In this document: piece after piece, positions 23,980 to 33,478 of the stretch
How positions within the stretch are numbered: the first letter of the stretch is position 1
How the letters are laid out: each line of letters begins with the position of its first letter
From: Pseudomonas sp. PDM05
Lineage (GTDB): Bacteria; Pseudomonadota; Gammaproteobacteria; Pseudomonadales; Pseudomonadaceae
Length of the DNA stretch: 64,000 nucleotides
Reading direction: 5' to 3'
Assembly (NCBI RefSeq): GCF_014851685.1
Contig: NZ_JACVAC010000008.1
Span: forward strand, 1-64,000
Notes under the pieces: generated by a model
Databases searched by the model: none
The model's input: the letters and a program-made list of their open reading frames with translations, nothing else
What the model was told of the DNA's origin: nothing
Translations under genes and position numbers: made by a program

Positions 23980-25407
23980 TCACAAACTCAACACTCCGCT
24001 GTACAACCCATACGCCGCCAACCCCGCCCCCGCAATCACGCAGCTGAAAATGCCTTTCTCCATGTGGGTGAACAACGGCTGCCCCTGCTCGCGCTTGGCC
24101 AGGGCAAACAGAATCACCCCCGGCGCATACAACAGCGCCGACAGCAGCAGGTATTTCAACCCGCCGGCATAGAGCAGCCACACCGCATACCCCAGCGCGA
24201 TCAAGCCCACCAGCAGATCCTTCATGCGTCGGCCCTGTTCACCTTCATAGGTTTCCCCGCGCCCACTCAACAGCACCGCATACGCCGCCGACCACAAATA
24301 CGGCACCAGGATCATCGACGAAGCCAGATAGATCAACGTGGTGTAGGTGCTGTGGGAAAACAGCGTGATCACCAGGAAGAGTTGGATCATCACGTTGGTC
24401 AGCCACAGCGCGTTGACCGGCACCTGATTGGTGTTTTCCTTCTTCAAAAACGCCGGCATCGTCTTGTCATGGGCCGTGGCATAGAGGATTTCGGCACACA
24501 GCAGCGCCCACGACAGCAATGCGCCGAGCAACGACACGGCCAGGCCGATGCTGATCGCCATTGCCCCCCAAGGCCCGACGATATGTTCCAGCACGCCCGC
24601 CAGGGAGGGGTTTTGCAGTTGCGAGAGCTGCGACTGGCTCATGATCCCCAATGACAACACATTCACCAGCACCAACAGCGCCAGCACACCGAGAAAACCG
24701 ATCAAGGTGGCGCGGCCCACGTCCGAGCGTTTTTCGGCGCGCGCCGAGTACACGCTGGCACCTTCGATGCCGATGAACACAAACACGGTGACCAGCATCA
24801 TGTTGCGCACCTGATCCACCACCGTGCCAAGTTTCGGATTGCCCAGGCCCCAGACGTCACGGGTGAAAATGTCGGCCTCGAACGCCACCACGGCGATCAC
24901 GATAAACATCACCAACGGTACGATCTTCGCCACGGTGGTGATCTGATTGATGAACGCCGCCTCCTTGATCCCGCGCATCACCAGGAAATGCACGGCCCAC
25001 AGCAGCAGCGACGCACAGCCGATGGCCACCGGCGTATTGCCCTGGCCAAACACCGGAAAAAAGTAACCGAGGGTGCTGAACAGCAACACGAAGTAACCGA
25101 CGTTGCCCATCCATGCGCTGATCCAGTAGCCCCAGGCCGACGAAAACCCCATGTAGTCGCCAAACCCCGCCTTGGCATAGGCATACACGCCTGAATCCAG
25201 TTCAGGCTTGCGATTGGCCAGGGTCTGGAACACAAACGCCAGGGTCAACATACCGATGGCGGTAATTCCCCAGCCGATCAACACCGCACCCACCTCGGCA
25301 CGGGCGGCCATATTTTGTGGCAGGGAAAAAATTCCGCCGCCGATCATTGACCCCACCACCAGGGCGATGAGGGCACTGAGTCGAAGCTTCTGGGCCGGTT
25401 GGGACAT
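23980..25407 (-). CDS. ArcD-type arginine/ornithine antiporter, paralogue
   Basis: The 475-residue APC transporter has about 12-13 TM helices and starts MSQPAQKLRLSALIALVVGS, with GGGIFSLPQNMA in TM1. It is clearly paralogous to the arcD product encoded divergently at 25856. The two proteins align along their full length with most residues shared. It probably exchanges arginine for ornithine or a related basic amino acid. It lies outside the arcDABC transcription unit and so can be regulated separately. Confidence 0.87.
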   Translation of the reverse strand: MSQPAQKLRLSALIALVVGSMIGGGIFSLPQNMAARAEVGAVLIGWGITAIGMLTLAFVFQTLANRKPELDSGVYAYAKAGFGDYMGFSSAWGYWISAWMGNVGYFVLLFSTLGYFFPVFGQGNTPVAIGCASLLLWAVHFLVMRGIKEAAFINQITTVAKIVPLVMFIVIAVVAFEADIFTRDVWGLGNPKLGTVVDQVRNMMLVTVFVFIGIEGASVYSARAEKRSDVGRATLIGFLGVLALLVLVNVLSLGIMSQSQLSQLQNPSLAGVLEHIVGPWGAMAISIGLAVSLLGALLSWALLCAEILYATAHDKTMPAFLKKENTNQVPVNALWLTNVMIQLFLVITLFSHSTYTTLIYLASSMILVPYLWSAAYAVLLSGRGETYEGEQGRRMKDLLVGLIALGYAVWLLYAGGLKYLLLSALLYAPGVILFALAKREQGQPLFTHMEKGIFSCVIAGAGLAAYGLYSGVLSL

Positions 25408-25855
25408 GCAGACTCCTAGCTAAAACAAAAATCAGCTGACAACTGTGCACTCAACTACGGGCGCAAATGAGTGTAGCGCTTAATAGCGATAGCAAATAAA
25501 ACTCGGCTGTTCATAACGCAATGGCATGTCAAAAAAAGACACATTTAGTCTTATTTTAATTTTAAATACACCATCAACTTTTACAATTCTGAAAGATTTG
25601 CAAAACATCGTACAAAAATTTTGCACATCCGTGAAAACGGTCTAGCTTCAAACGTCCAACCCCCTGACTTATTAATTAACAATAACGGAGGAGCCGCTCT
25701 GGAAAGCACCTTTCGGAGCTTTTCATTGCCAATGGGATTCCATCCTAAGTCATTAATTCACAATGGAATGTGCCAATGAAGTGATCTGAGTCAGCTGTTT
25801 GAATAGCTCACGGATTTATTCTGTGGTCTCTCTTCTCCTGCATTGGAGTCACGCA
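25408..25855. other. AT-rich divergent regulatory region between arcD paralogues
   Basis: A 448-base gene-free, AT-rich region should hold both arcD promoters. I searched it by eye for TTGAT-N4-ATCAA (Anr) and found no good match. It contains TGTC-A7-GACA (25528-25542), a leader hairpin at 25696-25719 and the inverted repeat ATTCCAT/ATGGAAT (25737-25743 and 25763-25769). Confidence 0.55.
25696..25719 (+). terminator. Possible attenuator hairpin in arcD leader
   Basis: GCTCT(G)GAAAG pairs with CTTTCGGAGC through a CAC loop and is followed by TTTTC. It lies about 140 bases before arcD and right after a GGAGGAG that has no start codon at proper distance. Confidence 0.45.
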
Positions 25856-27283
25856 ATGTCTGAAACTCCTGGAAAACTTAGGCTTGGCGCACTGGTTGCA
25901 CTTGTCGTGGGTTCGATGATTGGTGGCGGGATCTTCTCACTGCCGCAAAACATGGCCGCCAGTGCTGATGTGGGCGCGGTGTTGATCGGTTGGGTCATTA
26001 CCGCCATTGGCATGTTGACCCTCGCGTTCGTCTTTCAAACCCTTGCCAATCGCAAGCCCGACCTCGACGGCGGCGTGTACGCCTACGCCAAGGCCGGTTT
26101 CGGCGACTACATGGGCTTCTCGTCGGCCTGGGGCTACTGGATCAGTGCCTGGCTAGGCAACGTGGGGTACTTCGTACTCTTGTTCAGCACCCTCGGTTAC
26201 TTCTTTCCGATCTTCGGCGAAGGCAACACCCCCGCAGCCGTGATCGGCGCATCGGTGCTGCTATGGGCCGTGCACTTCCTGGTGCTGCGCGGGATCAAGG
26301 AAGCAGCGTTCATCAACCTGGTGACCACCGTCGCCAAGGTCGTGCCGCTGGTGCTGTTCGTGTTGATCGCACTGTTCGCGTTCAAGCTGGACATCTTCAC
26401 CGCCGACATCTGGGGCGTGAAAAACCCGAGCCTGGGCAGCGTGATGAACCAGGTGCGCAACATGATGCTGGTCACCGTGTGGGTGTTCATCGGTATCGAG
26501 GGCGCGAGCATCTTCTCGTCCCGCGCGGAGAAACGCTCGGACGTGGGTAAGGCCACTGTCATCGGCTTTATCACCGTGCTGCTGTTCCTGATGCTGGTGA
26601 ACGTGCTGTCCCTGGGGATCATGACCCAACCGGAACTGGCCAAGCTGCAGAACCCGTCGATGGCCGCCGTGCTGGAACACGTGGTGGGCCACTGGGGCGC
26701 GGTGCTGATCAGCGTCGGCTTGATCATCTCGCTGTTGGGTGCGCTGCTGTCGTGGGTGCTGTTGTGTGCGGAGATCATGTTCGCCGCCGCCAAGGACCAC
26801 ACCATGCCGGAGTTCCTGCGCAAGGAAAACGCCAATCACGTGCCGGTCAACTCCCTGTGGCTGACCAACGCGATGGTGCAGGTGTTCCTGGTGATCACGC
26901 TGTTCTCCGCCAGCACCTACTTGTCGCTGATCTACCTCGCCACCTCGATGATCCTGGTGCCGTACCTGTGGTCGGCGGCCTACGCCCTGCTGCTGGCGGT
27001 GCGCGGCGAGACCTACGAAAACGCCCTGAAGGAGCGCCAGAAAGACCTGTTCATCGGCGCCGTCGCCCTGATCTATGCGATCTGGCTGCTTTACGCCGGC
27101 GGTACCAAATACCTGCTGCTCTCCGCCCTGCTCTACGCCCCCGGCGCAATCCTGTTCGCCAAGGCCAAGCGTGAACTGGGCAAACCGATTTTCACCAACG
27201 TCGAGAAGCTGATCTTCGCCGCAGTAGTCATTGGCGCCCTGGTGGCGGCCTATGGGCTCTACGACGGTTTCCTGACCTTGTAA
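25856..27283 (+). CDS. arcD: Arginine/ornithine antiporter
   Basis: The 475-residue inner-membrane APC antiporter exchanges external arginine for internal ornithine, feeding the arginine deiminase pathway. The N-terminus MSETPGKLRLGALVALVVGS and GGGIFSLPQNMA match ArcD. GGAG (25845-25848) sits 7 bases before ATG 25856; the longer frame from 25799 lacks support. It heads the arcDABC operon, 24 bases before arcA. Confidence 0.94.
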   Translation: MSETPGKLRLGALVALVVGSMIGGGIFSLPQNMAASADVGAVLIGWVITAIGMLTLAFVFQTLANRKPDLDGGVYAYAKAGFGDYMGFSSAWGYWISAWLGNVGYFVLLFSTLGYFFPIFGEGNTPAAVIGASVLLWAVHFLVLRGIKEAAFINLVTTVAKVVPLVLFVLIALFAFKLDIFTADIWGVKNPSLGSVMNQVRNMMLVTVWVFIGIEGASIFSSRAEKRSDVGKATVIGFITVLLFLMLVNVLSLGIMTQPELAKLQNPSMAAVLEHVVGHWGAVLISVGLIISLLGALLSWVLLCAEIMFAAAKDHTMPEFLRKENANHVPVNSLWLTNAMVQVFLVITLFSASTYLSLIYLATSMILVPYLWSAAYALLLAVRGETYENALKERQKDLFIGAVALIYAIWLLYAGGTKYLLLSALLYAPGAILFAKAKRELGKPIFTNVEKLIFAAVVIGALVAAYGLYDGFLTL

Positions 27284-27307
27284 TTGTTGATAACTGGAGG
27301 ATCTGTA

Positions 27308-28564
27308 ATGACCACGGAAAAAGTGAAGTACGGCGTACATTCCGAAGCCGGCAAACTGCGCAAAGTCATGGTGTGCTCCCCAGGCCTGGCCCACCAGCGG
27401 CTGACGCCCAACAACTGCGATGAACTGCTGTTCGATGATGTGCTGTGGGTGGCCCAGGCCAAGCGCGACCATTTCGACTTCGTGACCAAGATGCGCGAGC
27501 GGGATATTGATGTGCTGGAAATGCACAACCTGCTCACCGACATCGTTGCCATCCCTGAAGCGCTGGACTGGATCCTGGAACGCAAGATCACTGCCGATAC
27601 GGTCGGCCTGGGCCTGGTCAATGAAGTCGGCTCCTGGCTGCGCAGCCTGGAACCACGCAAGGTCGCCGAGTTCCTCATCGGTGGCGTCTCGGCCGATGAC
27701 CTGCCGAGCCAGTTCGGCGGCAAGACCATCGAAATGTTCCGCGACTTCCTCGGCCACGCCAGCTTCATCCTGCCGCCACTGCCCAACACCCAGTTCACCC
27801 GTGACACCACTTGCTGGATCTATGGCGGCGTGACGCTGAACCCGATGTACTGGCCGGCGCGACGTCAGGAGACCCTGCTGGCTTCGGCCATCTACAAATT
27901 CCACCCCGAGTTCACCAACGCCGACTTCCAGGTCTGGTATGGCGACCCCGACAAGGATCATGGCGCGTCCACCCTGGAAGGCGGCGACGTGATGCCGATC
28001 GGCAACGGGGTGGTGTTGATCGGCATGGGCGAGCGCTCGTCCCACCAGGCGATCGGCCAGCTGGCGCGCAACCTGTTCAAGAACAAGGCGGTGGAGAAGG
28101 TGATCGTTGCCGGTCTGCCGAAATCCCGCGCCGCGATGCACCTGGACACCGTGTTCAGCTTCTGCGACCGCGACCTCGTGACCATCTTCCCCGAAGTGGT
28201 CAACCAGATCGTCGCCTTCACCCTGCGCCCTGACGAAAGCAAGCCGCACGGTATCGACATCCAACGCGAAAAAACCAACTTCCTCGACACCGTTGCCGCT
28301 GCCCTTGGCCTCAAGGCCCTGCGGGTAGTGGAAACCGGCGGCAACGCCTTCGCCGCCGAGCGCGAGCAGTGGGACGACGGCAACAACGTGGTCGCCGTGG
28401 AGCCCGGCGTGGTCATCGGCTACGACCGCAACACCTACACCAACACCCTGCTGCGCAAGGCCGGCGTGGAAGTCATCACCATCAGCGCCGGTGAACTCGG
28501 CCGGGGCCGTGGCGGCGGCCACTGCATGACCTGCCCGATCATCCGCGACCCTATCGACTACTAA
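27308..28564 (+). CDS. arcA: Arginine deiminase
   Basis: The 418-residue enzyme converts arginine to citrulline and ammonia in the cytosol. The catalytic Cys406 is in [17 protein letters not shown] at the C-terminus. The substrate-binding motifs [26 protein letters not shown] and EGGDVMPIG are intact. ACTGGAGGATCT precedes ATG 27308. It is the first enzyme of the fermentation pathway in the arcDABC unit. Confidence 0.97.
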   Translation: MTTEKVKYGVHSEAGKLRKVMVCSPGLAHQRLTPNNCDELLFDDVLWVAQAKRDHFDFVTKMRERDIDVLEMHNLLTDIVAIPEALDWILERKITADTVGLGLVNEVGSWLRSLEPRKVAEFLIGGVSADDLPSQFGGKTIEMFRDFLGHASFILPPLPNTQFTRDTTCWIYGGVTLNPMYWPARRQETLLASAIYKFHPEFTNADFQVWYGDPDKDHGASTLEGGDVMPIGNGVVLIGMGERSSHQAIGQLARNLFKNKAVEKVIVAGLPKSRAAMHLDTVFSFCDRDLVTIFPEVVNQIVAFTLRPDESKPHGIDIQREKTNFLDTVAAALGLKALRVVETGGNAFAAEREQWDDGNNVVAVEPGVVIGYDRNTYTNTLLRKAGVEVITISAGELGRGRGGGHCMTCPIIRDPIDY

Positions 28565-28633
28565 ACGACCATCCACCCGGCGGCGCATATCCCGCGCCGA
28601 CCGGGCCGATTACCGAATCCAAGGAGAATCATC

Positions 28634-29644
28634 ATGGCGTTCAACATCCACAACCGCAGCCTGCTCAGCCTGGAACACCACACCCCGCGCGAGCTGCGCT
28701 ACCTGCTGGACCTGTCCCGCGACCTCAAGCGCGCCAAGTACACCGGCACCGAACAGCAGCACCTCAAGGGCAACAACATTGCGCTGATCTTCGAAAAAAC
28801 CTCGACCCGCACCCGATGCGCCTTCGAAGTGGCGGCCTATGACCAGGGCGCCAACGTCACCTACATCGACCCGGGCTCGTCGCAGATCGGCCACAAAGAA
28901 AGCATGAAAGACACCGCCCGCGTGCTCGGGCGCATGTATGACGCCATCGAATACCGTGGCTTCAAGCAGGAAATCGTCGAGGAACTGGCCAAGTTCGCCG
29001 GGGTGCCCGTATTCAACGGCCTGACCGACGAATACCACCCGACCCAGATGATCGCCGACGTGCTGACCATGCGTGAACACGCCGACAAGCCGATTCACGA
29101 GATCAGCTACGCCTACCTGGGTGACGCACGCAACAACATGGGCAACTCGCTGCTGCTGGTAGGTTCCAAACTCGGCATGGACGTACGCATCTGCGCACCG
29201 AAAGCGCTGTGGCCCCACGATGACCTGGTCAGCCGCTGCAAAAAATACGCGGAAGAAAGCGGCGCACGCCTCACCCTCACCGACGACCCGAAAGCTGCGG
29301 TCAAAGGCGTGGACTTCATCCACACCGACGTCTGGGTGTCCATGGGCGAGCCAGTGGAAGCCTGGGCTGAACGCATCGAGCAACTGCTGCCGTACCAGGT
29401 GAACGCCCAGTTGATGAAAGCCACCGGCAACCCACGCACCAAGTTCATGCACTGCCTGCCGGCGTTCCACAACAGCGATACCAAGATCGGCAAGCAGATT
29501 GCCGAACAGTATCCGCACCTGGCCAATGGCATTGAAGTGACGGATGACGTGTTCGAGTCGCCGGCGTGCATTGCCTTCGAGCAGGCGGAAAACCGCATGC
29601 ACACCATCAAGGCGATCCTGGTCTCCACCCTCGCCGACCTGTAA
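28634..29644 (+). CDS. arcB: Catabolic ornithine carbamoyltransferase
   Basis: The 336-residue enzyme phosphorolyses citrulline to ornithine and carbamoyl phosphate in this pathway. The carbamoyl-phosphate site STRTR, HPTQ and the ornithine-side HCLPA are all present. The size and the arc context identify the catabolic rather than the biosynthetic form. AAGGAG lies upstream of ATG 28634. Confidence 0.96.
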   Translation: MAFNIHNRSLLSLEHHTPRELRYLLDLSRDLKRAKYTGTEQQHLKGNNIALIFEKTSTRTRCAFEVAAYDQGANVTYIDPGSSQIGHKESMKDTARVLGRMYDAIEYRGFKQEIVEELAKFAGVPVFNGLTDEYHPTQMIADVLTMREHADKPIHEISYAYLGDARNNMGNSLLLVGSKLGMDVRICAPKALWPHDDLVSRCKKYAEESGARLTLTDDPKAAVKGVDFIHTDVWVSMGEPVEAWAERIEQLLPYQVNAQLMKATGNPRTKFMHCLPAFHNSDTKIGKQIAEQYPHLANGIEVTDDVFESPACIAFEQAENRMHTIKAILVSTLADL

Positions 29645-29663
29645 CTGAAGGAATGCGGTCAAC

Positions 29664-29693
29664 TGTGGGAGCGGGCTTGCTCCCACATTTTTT
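29664..29693 (+). terminator. REP-derived terminator between arcB and arcC
   Basis: A single REP arm pair (TGTGGGAGC/GCTCCCACA, 9-bp stem) is followed directly by TTTTTT, forming a canonical rho-independent terminator. It lies 20 bases after arcB, inside the arc operon. Confidence 0.8.
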
Positions 29694-29734
29694 GCACCGT
29701 GTTCACAACGATGAATTTCAGAAGGACACTCTGT

Positions 29735-30664
29735 ATGCGTATCGTCGTTGCACTGGGCGGCAACGCCCTGCTCCGCCGTGGTGAACCCATGACCGCGGAC
29801 AACCAACGCGCCAATATCCGGATCGCCACCGAACAGATCGCCAAGATCCATTCTGGCAACGAACTGGTGATCGCCCACGGCAATGGTCCGCAAGTCGGCC
29901 TGCTGTCGTTGCAGGCGGCGGCCTACACCCAGGTTTCGCCTTACCCGCTGGATGTGCTGGGCGCCGAGACCGAAGGCATGATCGGCTACATCATCGAACA
30001 GGAACTGGGCAACCTGCTGGACTTCGAGGTGCCGTTCGCCACCCTGCTCACCCAGGTCGAAGTCGACGCCAAGGACCCGGCCTTCCAGAACCCGACCAAA
30101 CCGATTGGCCCGGTGTATTCCAAGGCCGAAGCGCAGAAGCTCGCCGCCGAAAAAGGCTGGGCCATTGCGCCGGATGGCGACAAGTACCGCCGTGTGGTCG
30201 CCAGCCCGCGGCCCAAACGCATCTTTGAAATCCGCCCGATCAAGTGGCTGCTGGAAAAAAGCGCCATCGTGATCTGCGCTGGCGGCGGCGGCATCCCGAC
30301 CATGTATGGCGAAGACGGCAAACTGCGTGGCATTGAGGCGGTGATCGACAAAGACCTGTGTTCGTCGCTGTTGGCCTCGCAACTGGACGCCGATCTGCTG
30401 GTGATCGCCACCGACGTCAACGCGGCCTTTATCGACTACGGCAAGCCGACCCAGAAAGCCATCGGCCATGCCCACCCCGACGAAATCGAGAAACTCGGCT
30501 TCGCCGCCGGCTCCATGGGGCCCAAGGTGCAAGCGGCCTGCGAGTTCGCCCGCAAGACTGGCAAAACCGCAGTCATCGGTTCACTCTCGGACATCGAAGC
30601 GATCGTCCAGGGCAGCGCCGGTACACGCATCAGCACGGCAAAGCCTGGCATTACCTACCTGTGA
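29735..30664 (+). CDS. arcC: Carbamate kinase
   Basis: The 309-residue kinase makes ATP from carbamoyl phosphate and ADP, the energy-yielding step of arginine fermentation. [32 protein letters not shown] and ATDVNAAF are family motifs. AAGGACACTCTGT precedes ATG 29735, and the frame from 29699 adds only non-conserved residues. A REP-derived terminator lies before it. Confidence 0.96.
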   Translation: MRIVVALGGNALLRRGEPMTADNQRANIRIATEQIAKIHSGNELVIAHGNGPQVGLLSLQAAAYTQVSPYPLDVLGAETEGMIGYIIEQELGNLLDFEVPFATLLTQVEVDAKDPAFQNPTKPIGPVYSKAEAQKLAAEKGWAIAPDGDKYRRVVASPRPKRIFEIRPIKWLLEKSAIVICAGGGGIPTMYGEDGKLRGIEAVIDKDLCSSLLASQLDADLLVIATDVNAAFIDYGKPTQKAIGHAHPDEIEKLGFAAGSMGPKVQAACEFARKTGKTAVIGSLSDIEAIVQGSAGTRISTAKPGITYL

Positions 30665-30682
30665 AGTTGAGGAGAAACGCCG

Positions 30683-31045
30683 ATGGCCACCTTTGAACCG
30701 GGTCACTTGCACGTTGAACGTCATGCACTCAATGCCAATGACTACAGCTACAACCTGTGCATCGACTATGAAGTCAGCCAGGACCCCAAGGAAGGCAAGG
30801 GCATGCTCTTCAAGCTGCATGGCTCGGTGCAGGGCAAGGACATCAAAGAGGAGTTTTTCCTGCCCAAGGACCAGGCATTCGACTTTGCCCGGCATGCGAT
30901 GAACATTGCGCAGAAGTACGGCATGCCAAAGGTGGCGGTGCTCAACGGCTCGATGCACAAGCAGTACGACTTGATGTTCGAGGATGTGCGCCGTCAACTG
31001 GATGTGAAGCCAGGTGATCCGGTCAAACCTGAGCACTTAGAGTAA
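30683..31045 (+). CDS. DUF5064-type small protein
   Basis: The 120-residue soluble protein starts MATFEPGHLHVERHALNAND and resembles the Pseudomonas DUF5064 family as I recall it. Its function is unknown. TTGAGGAG is upstream and it follows arcC by 18 bases, so it should be expressed as the last gene of the arc unit. A REP doublet follows. Confidence 0.75.
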   Translation: MATFEPGHLHVERHALNANDYSYNLCIDYEVSQDPKEGKGMLFKLHGSVQGKDIKEEFFLPKDQAFDFARHAMNIAQKYGMPKVAVLNGSMHKQYDLMFEDVRRQLDVKPGDPVKPEHLE

Positions 31046-31062
31046 GCACAGCGTAAATCCCC

Positions 31063-31151
31063 TGTGGGAGCGGGCTTGCTCGCGAATGCGGTCGATCAGT
31101 TAGCACATCAGTGACTGATACACCGCATTCGCGAGCAAGCCCGCTCCCACA
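31063..31151. repeat. REP doublet (REPIN) before gcsR
   Basis: Inverted copies of TGTGGGAGCGGGCTTGCTCG and its complement span 31063-31151, between the arc unit and gcsR. They probably separate the two units. Confidence 0.9.
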
Positions 31152-31242
31152 TTTGGATCTTCATCCCATGTGAGATTTCACCTCTACCCTCGCTCCAAGG
31201 CATACTTGGCACCCTTCGCATCCCAGAACCAAGCGCCATCCC

Positions 31243-32751
31243 ATGCGTATCCACGTCAGCTTCATCGACCGCGTCGGCATCACCCAGGAAGTCCTGGCCC
31301 TGCTCGGTGGGCGCAATCTCAACCTGGATGCGGTGGAGATGGTGCCGCCCAACGTCTATATCGACGCGCCGACCCTCAGCGCTGATGTGCTCGAAGAACT
31401 GCGTGATGCGTTGTTCAGCGTGCATGGCGTGCAAGCCGTCACCGTGGTAGACATCCTTCCCGGCCAACGTCGCCATCTGCAACTCGACGCCCTGCTGGCC
31501 GCCATGACCGACCCGGTGCTGGCGCTGGACAGCGCGGGCACGATCCTGCTGGCCAACCCGGCACTGATCGCCCTGTACGGCCGCGAACCGGCCGGGGAAA
31601 GCATCAGCGCACTGTTCAACGACCCCAAGCTGCTGGAGACCTTGCTGGAGCAGGGCTTTCGTTTGCCCTTGCGCGAAATCAGCGTCAACGGCCAGACCCT
31701 GCTGCTGGACGCCACGCCGATCACAGACGCCGGCGCCCTGCTGACGTTGTACCAACCCAACCGCATCGGCGAACAACTGTCGGCACTGCACCACGACCAC
31801 GCCGAAGGCTTTGATGCGCTGCTCGGCGAGTCCCCGGTGATCCGCACCCTCAAGGCCCGCGCACAGCGGGTGGCGGCGCTGGATGCGCCGCTGTTGATCC
31901 AGGGCGAAACCGGCACGGGCAAGGAACTGGTGGCGCGGGCCTGCCACGCCATCAGTGCGCGGCACAGTGCACCGTTCCTGGCACTGAACTGCGCGGCGTT
32001 GCCGGAAAACCTCGCCGAGAGCGAGTTGTTCGGCTACGCACCGGGCGCGTTTACCGGCGCCCAGCGCGGTGGCAAGCCGGGGCTGATGGAGCTGGCCAAC
32101 CAGGGCACGGTGTTTCTCGATGAAATCGGCGAGATGTCGCCGTATCTGCAGGCCAAGCTTCTGCGTTTTCTCAATGACGGCAGTTTCCGTCGCGTGGGGG
32201 GTGACCGTGAGGTGAAGGTCAACGTGCGCATCCTCAGCGCCACCCACCGCGACCTGGAAAAGATGGTCAGCGAAGGCACCTTCCGCGAAGACCTGTTCTA
32301 CCGCCTCAACGTGCTCAACGTCGAAGTGCCGCCGCTGCGCCAACGGGGCCAGGACATCCTGCTGCTGGCGCGCTACTTCATGCAGCAGGCCTGCGCGCAG
32401 ATCCAGCGCCCGGTCTGCCGCCTGGCCCCCGGCACCTATCCGGCGCTGCTGGGCAACCGCTGGCCGGGCAATGTGCGCCAGTTGCAAAACGTGATCTTCC
32501 GCGCCGCCGCCATCTGCGAAAGCAGCCTGGTGGACATCGGCGACCTCGACATCGCCGGCACCTCGGTGGCCCGCCAGAATGACAACGAAGTCGACAGCCT
32601 GGAGCAGGCGATGGAAGACTTCGAACGCAACCTGCTGGAAACGCTCTACACCAGCTACCCCTCGACCCGCCAACTGGCCAGCCGTTTGCAGACCTCCCAT
32701 ACGGCGATTGCCCATCGCTTGCGCAAGTACGGCATTCCCAACAAGCCCTGA
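31243..32751 (+). CDS. gcsR: Sigma-54 enhancer-binding regulator of glycine cleavage (TyrR-like)
   Basis: The 502-residue activator has an ACT domain (1-75), a PAS-like segment (about 80-165) and an AAA+ domain with Walker A GETGTGKE and the sigma-54 contact loop GAFTGA. A TyrR-type C-terminal helix-turn-helix (TRQLASRLQTSHTAIAHRL) follows. The gcv operon next door, its operators and its sigma-54 promoter all point to GcsR, the glycine-responsive activator known from P. aeruginosa, rather than PhhR. The ACT domain is the likely glycine sensor. Confidence 0.88.
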   Translation: MRIHVSFIDRVGITQEVLALLGGRNLNLDAVEMVPPNVYIDAPTLSADVLEELRDALFSVHGVQAVTVVDILPGQRRHLQLDALLAAMTDPVLALDSAGTILLANPALIALYGREPAGESISALFNDPKLLETLLEQGFRLPLREISVNGQTLLLDATPITDAGALLTLYQPNRIGEQLSALHHDHAEGFDALLGESPVIRTLKARAQRVAALDAPLLIQGETGTGKELVARACHAISARHSAPFLALNCAALPENLAESELFGYAPGAFTGAQRGGKPGLMELANQGTVFLDEIGEMSPYLQAKLLRFLNDGSFRRVGGDREVKVNVRILSATHRDLEKMVSEGTFREDLFYRLNVLNVEVPPLRQRGQDILLLARYFMQQACAQIQRPVCRLAPGTYPALLGNRWPGNVRQLQNVIFRAAAICESSLVDIGDLDIAGTSVARQNDNEVDSLEQAMEDFERNLLETLYTSYPSTRQLASRLQTSHTAIAHRLRKYGIPNKP

Positions 32752-32762
32752 ACCCACAAAAT

Positions 32763-32789
32763 CCAAATGTGGAATGCTCCCACATTTGG
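32763..32789 (+). terminator. Hairpin after gcsR
   Basis: CCAAATGTGG and CCACATTTGG form a perfect 10-bp stem with a 7-base loop, 11 bases after the gcsR stop. It resembles a decayed REP. There is no T-run, so termination is uncertain. Confidence 0.55.
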
Positions 32790-32826
32790 AATGCCTGCCC
32801 ATTTTTGGTCCAGGAACGACATTCCG

Positions 32827-32844
32827 TGTACTGAAAGCGCTACA
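32827..32844. promoter_or_regulatory. GcsR operator 1 (candidate)
   Basis: TGTACTG-AAAG-CGCTACA fits the 18-bp imperfect palindrome described for GcsR (TGTAACG-N4-CGTTCCG). It is one of three such sites upstream of gcvH. Confidence 0.7.
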
Positions 32845-32845
32845 G

Positions 32846-32863
32846 CGTAACGATTTCGCTACA
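32846..32863. promoter_or_regulatory. GcsR operator 2 (candidate)
   Basis: On the minus strand this reads TGTAGCG-AAAT-CGTTACG, the closest of the three sites to the GcsR consensus. It abuts operator 1 with one base between. Confidence 0.75.
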
Positions 32864-32926
32864 ACCCTGTTTTTTGCGTGCCATGCAAGGCTTTGATCCA
32901 CATAGGCTTTTTTTAACGGGTCCAGC

Positions 32927-32944
32927 TGTATCGAAATCGCTACA
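32927..32944. promoter_or_regulatory. GcsR operator 3 (candidate)
   Basis: TGTATCG-AAAT-CGCTACA lies exactly 100 bases after operator 1. A fourth, weaker site ending in CGCTATA is at about 32948-32965. Confidence 0.7.
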
Positions 32945-33008
32945 GGCGAAATGCATAACGCTATAACCAAATTCACTAAGTCGTTGTTTTATAACAATTT
33001 AATAACTT

Positions 33009-33024
33009 TGGCCGCGTTCTTGCT
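33009..33024 (+). promoter_or_regulatory. Sigma-54 promoter of the gcv operon
   Basis: TGGCCGCGTTCTTGCT fits TGGCACG-N4-TTGCW with correct GG to GC spacing and the invariant GG and GC present. The expected start of transcription is near 33035, 50 bases before gcvH. Confidence 0.85.
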
Positions 33025-33084
33025 AAGCAACTCCTCATTATTCCAATCCCGTCCACCAGACGATTCTGGCCCTGAGGAGTTTTC

Positions 33085-33468
33085 ATGAGCGAGTTGCGTT
33101 TCACCGAAGATCACGAATGGCTGCGCGCCGAAGCTGACGGCAGCGTCACCGTGGGTATCACGGCTTTTGCGCAGAACGCGCTGGGTGACGTGGTTTTCGT
33201 GCAACTGCCGGAGTTGCAGGCCTACGAGCAAGGCGCCGAAGCGTCCACCGTGGAATCGGTCAAGGCCGCCAGCGGCGTGTACATGCCCCTGACCGGCGAA
33301 GTGCTGGAAGTGAACGACAAACTGAGCGACAGCCCGGAACTGGTCAACGAAGACCCGCTGGGCGAAGGCTGGTTCTTCCGCTTTAAACCGGCCGATGCCG
33401 ACGCGGTAGCTAAACTGTTGGATCAGGACGCGTACGACCGCCTGATCAAAGCCAACGCCGAAGCTTGA
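33085..33468 (+). CDS. gcvH: Glycine cleavage system H protein
   Basis: The 127-residue lipoyl carrier shuttles the aminomethyl group between GcvP and GcvT. The lipoylated lysine is K60 in ESVKAASG, and [10 protein letters not shown] is the family hallmark. CTGAGGAG precedes ATG 33085. It is the first gene after the sigma-54 promoter. Confidence 0.97.
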   Translation: MSELRFTEDHEWLRAEADGSVTVGITAFAQNALGDVVFVQLPELQAYEQGAEASTVESVKAASGVYMPLTGEVLEVNDKLSDSPELVNEDPLGEGWFFRFKPADADAVAKLLDQDAYDRLIKANAEA

Positions 33469-33478
33469 GGAGCGCGCA

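Noticed and set aside
25408-25855. Anr (TTGAT-N4-ATCAA) box before arcD
   Set aside because: Only isolated half-sites such as ATCAA at 25573 were found, without a matching partner.
26261-28588. 775-codon minus-strand frame opposite arcD and arcA
   Set aside because: It is an antisense shadow: Gln/His/Asp/Gly-rich with no domain, while both plus-strand genes show intact motifs.
32752-33084. Glycine riboswitch before gcvH
   Set aside because: No tandem aptamer-like structure is seen, and the sigma-54 promoter leaves only about 50 bases of leader.
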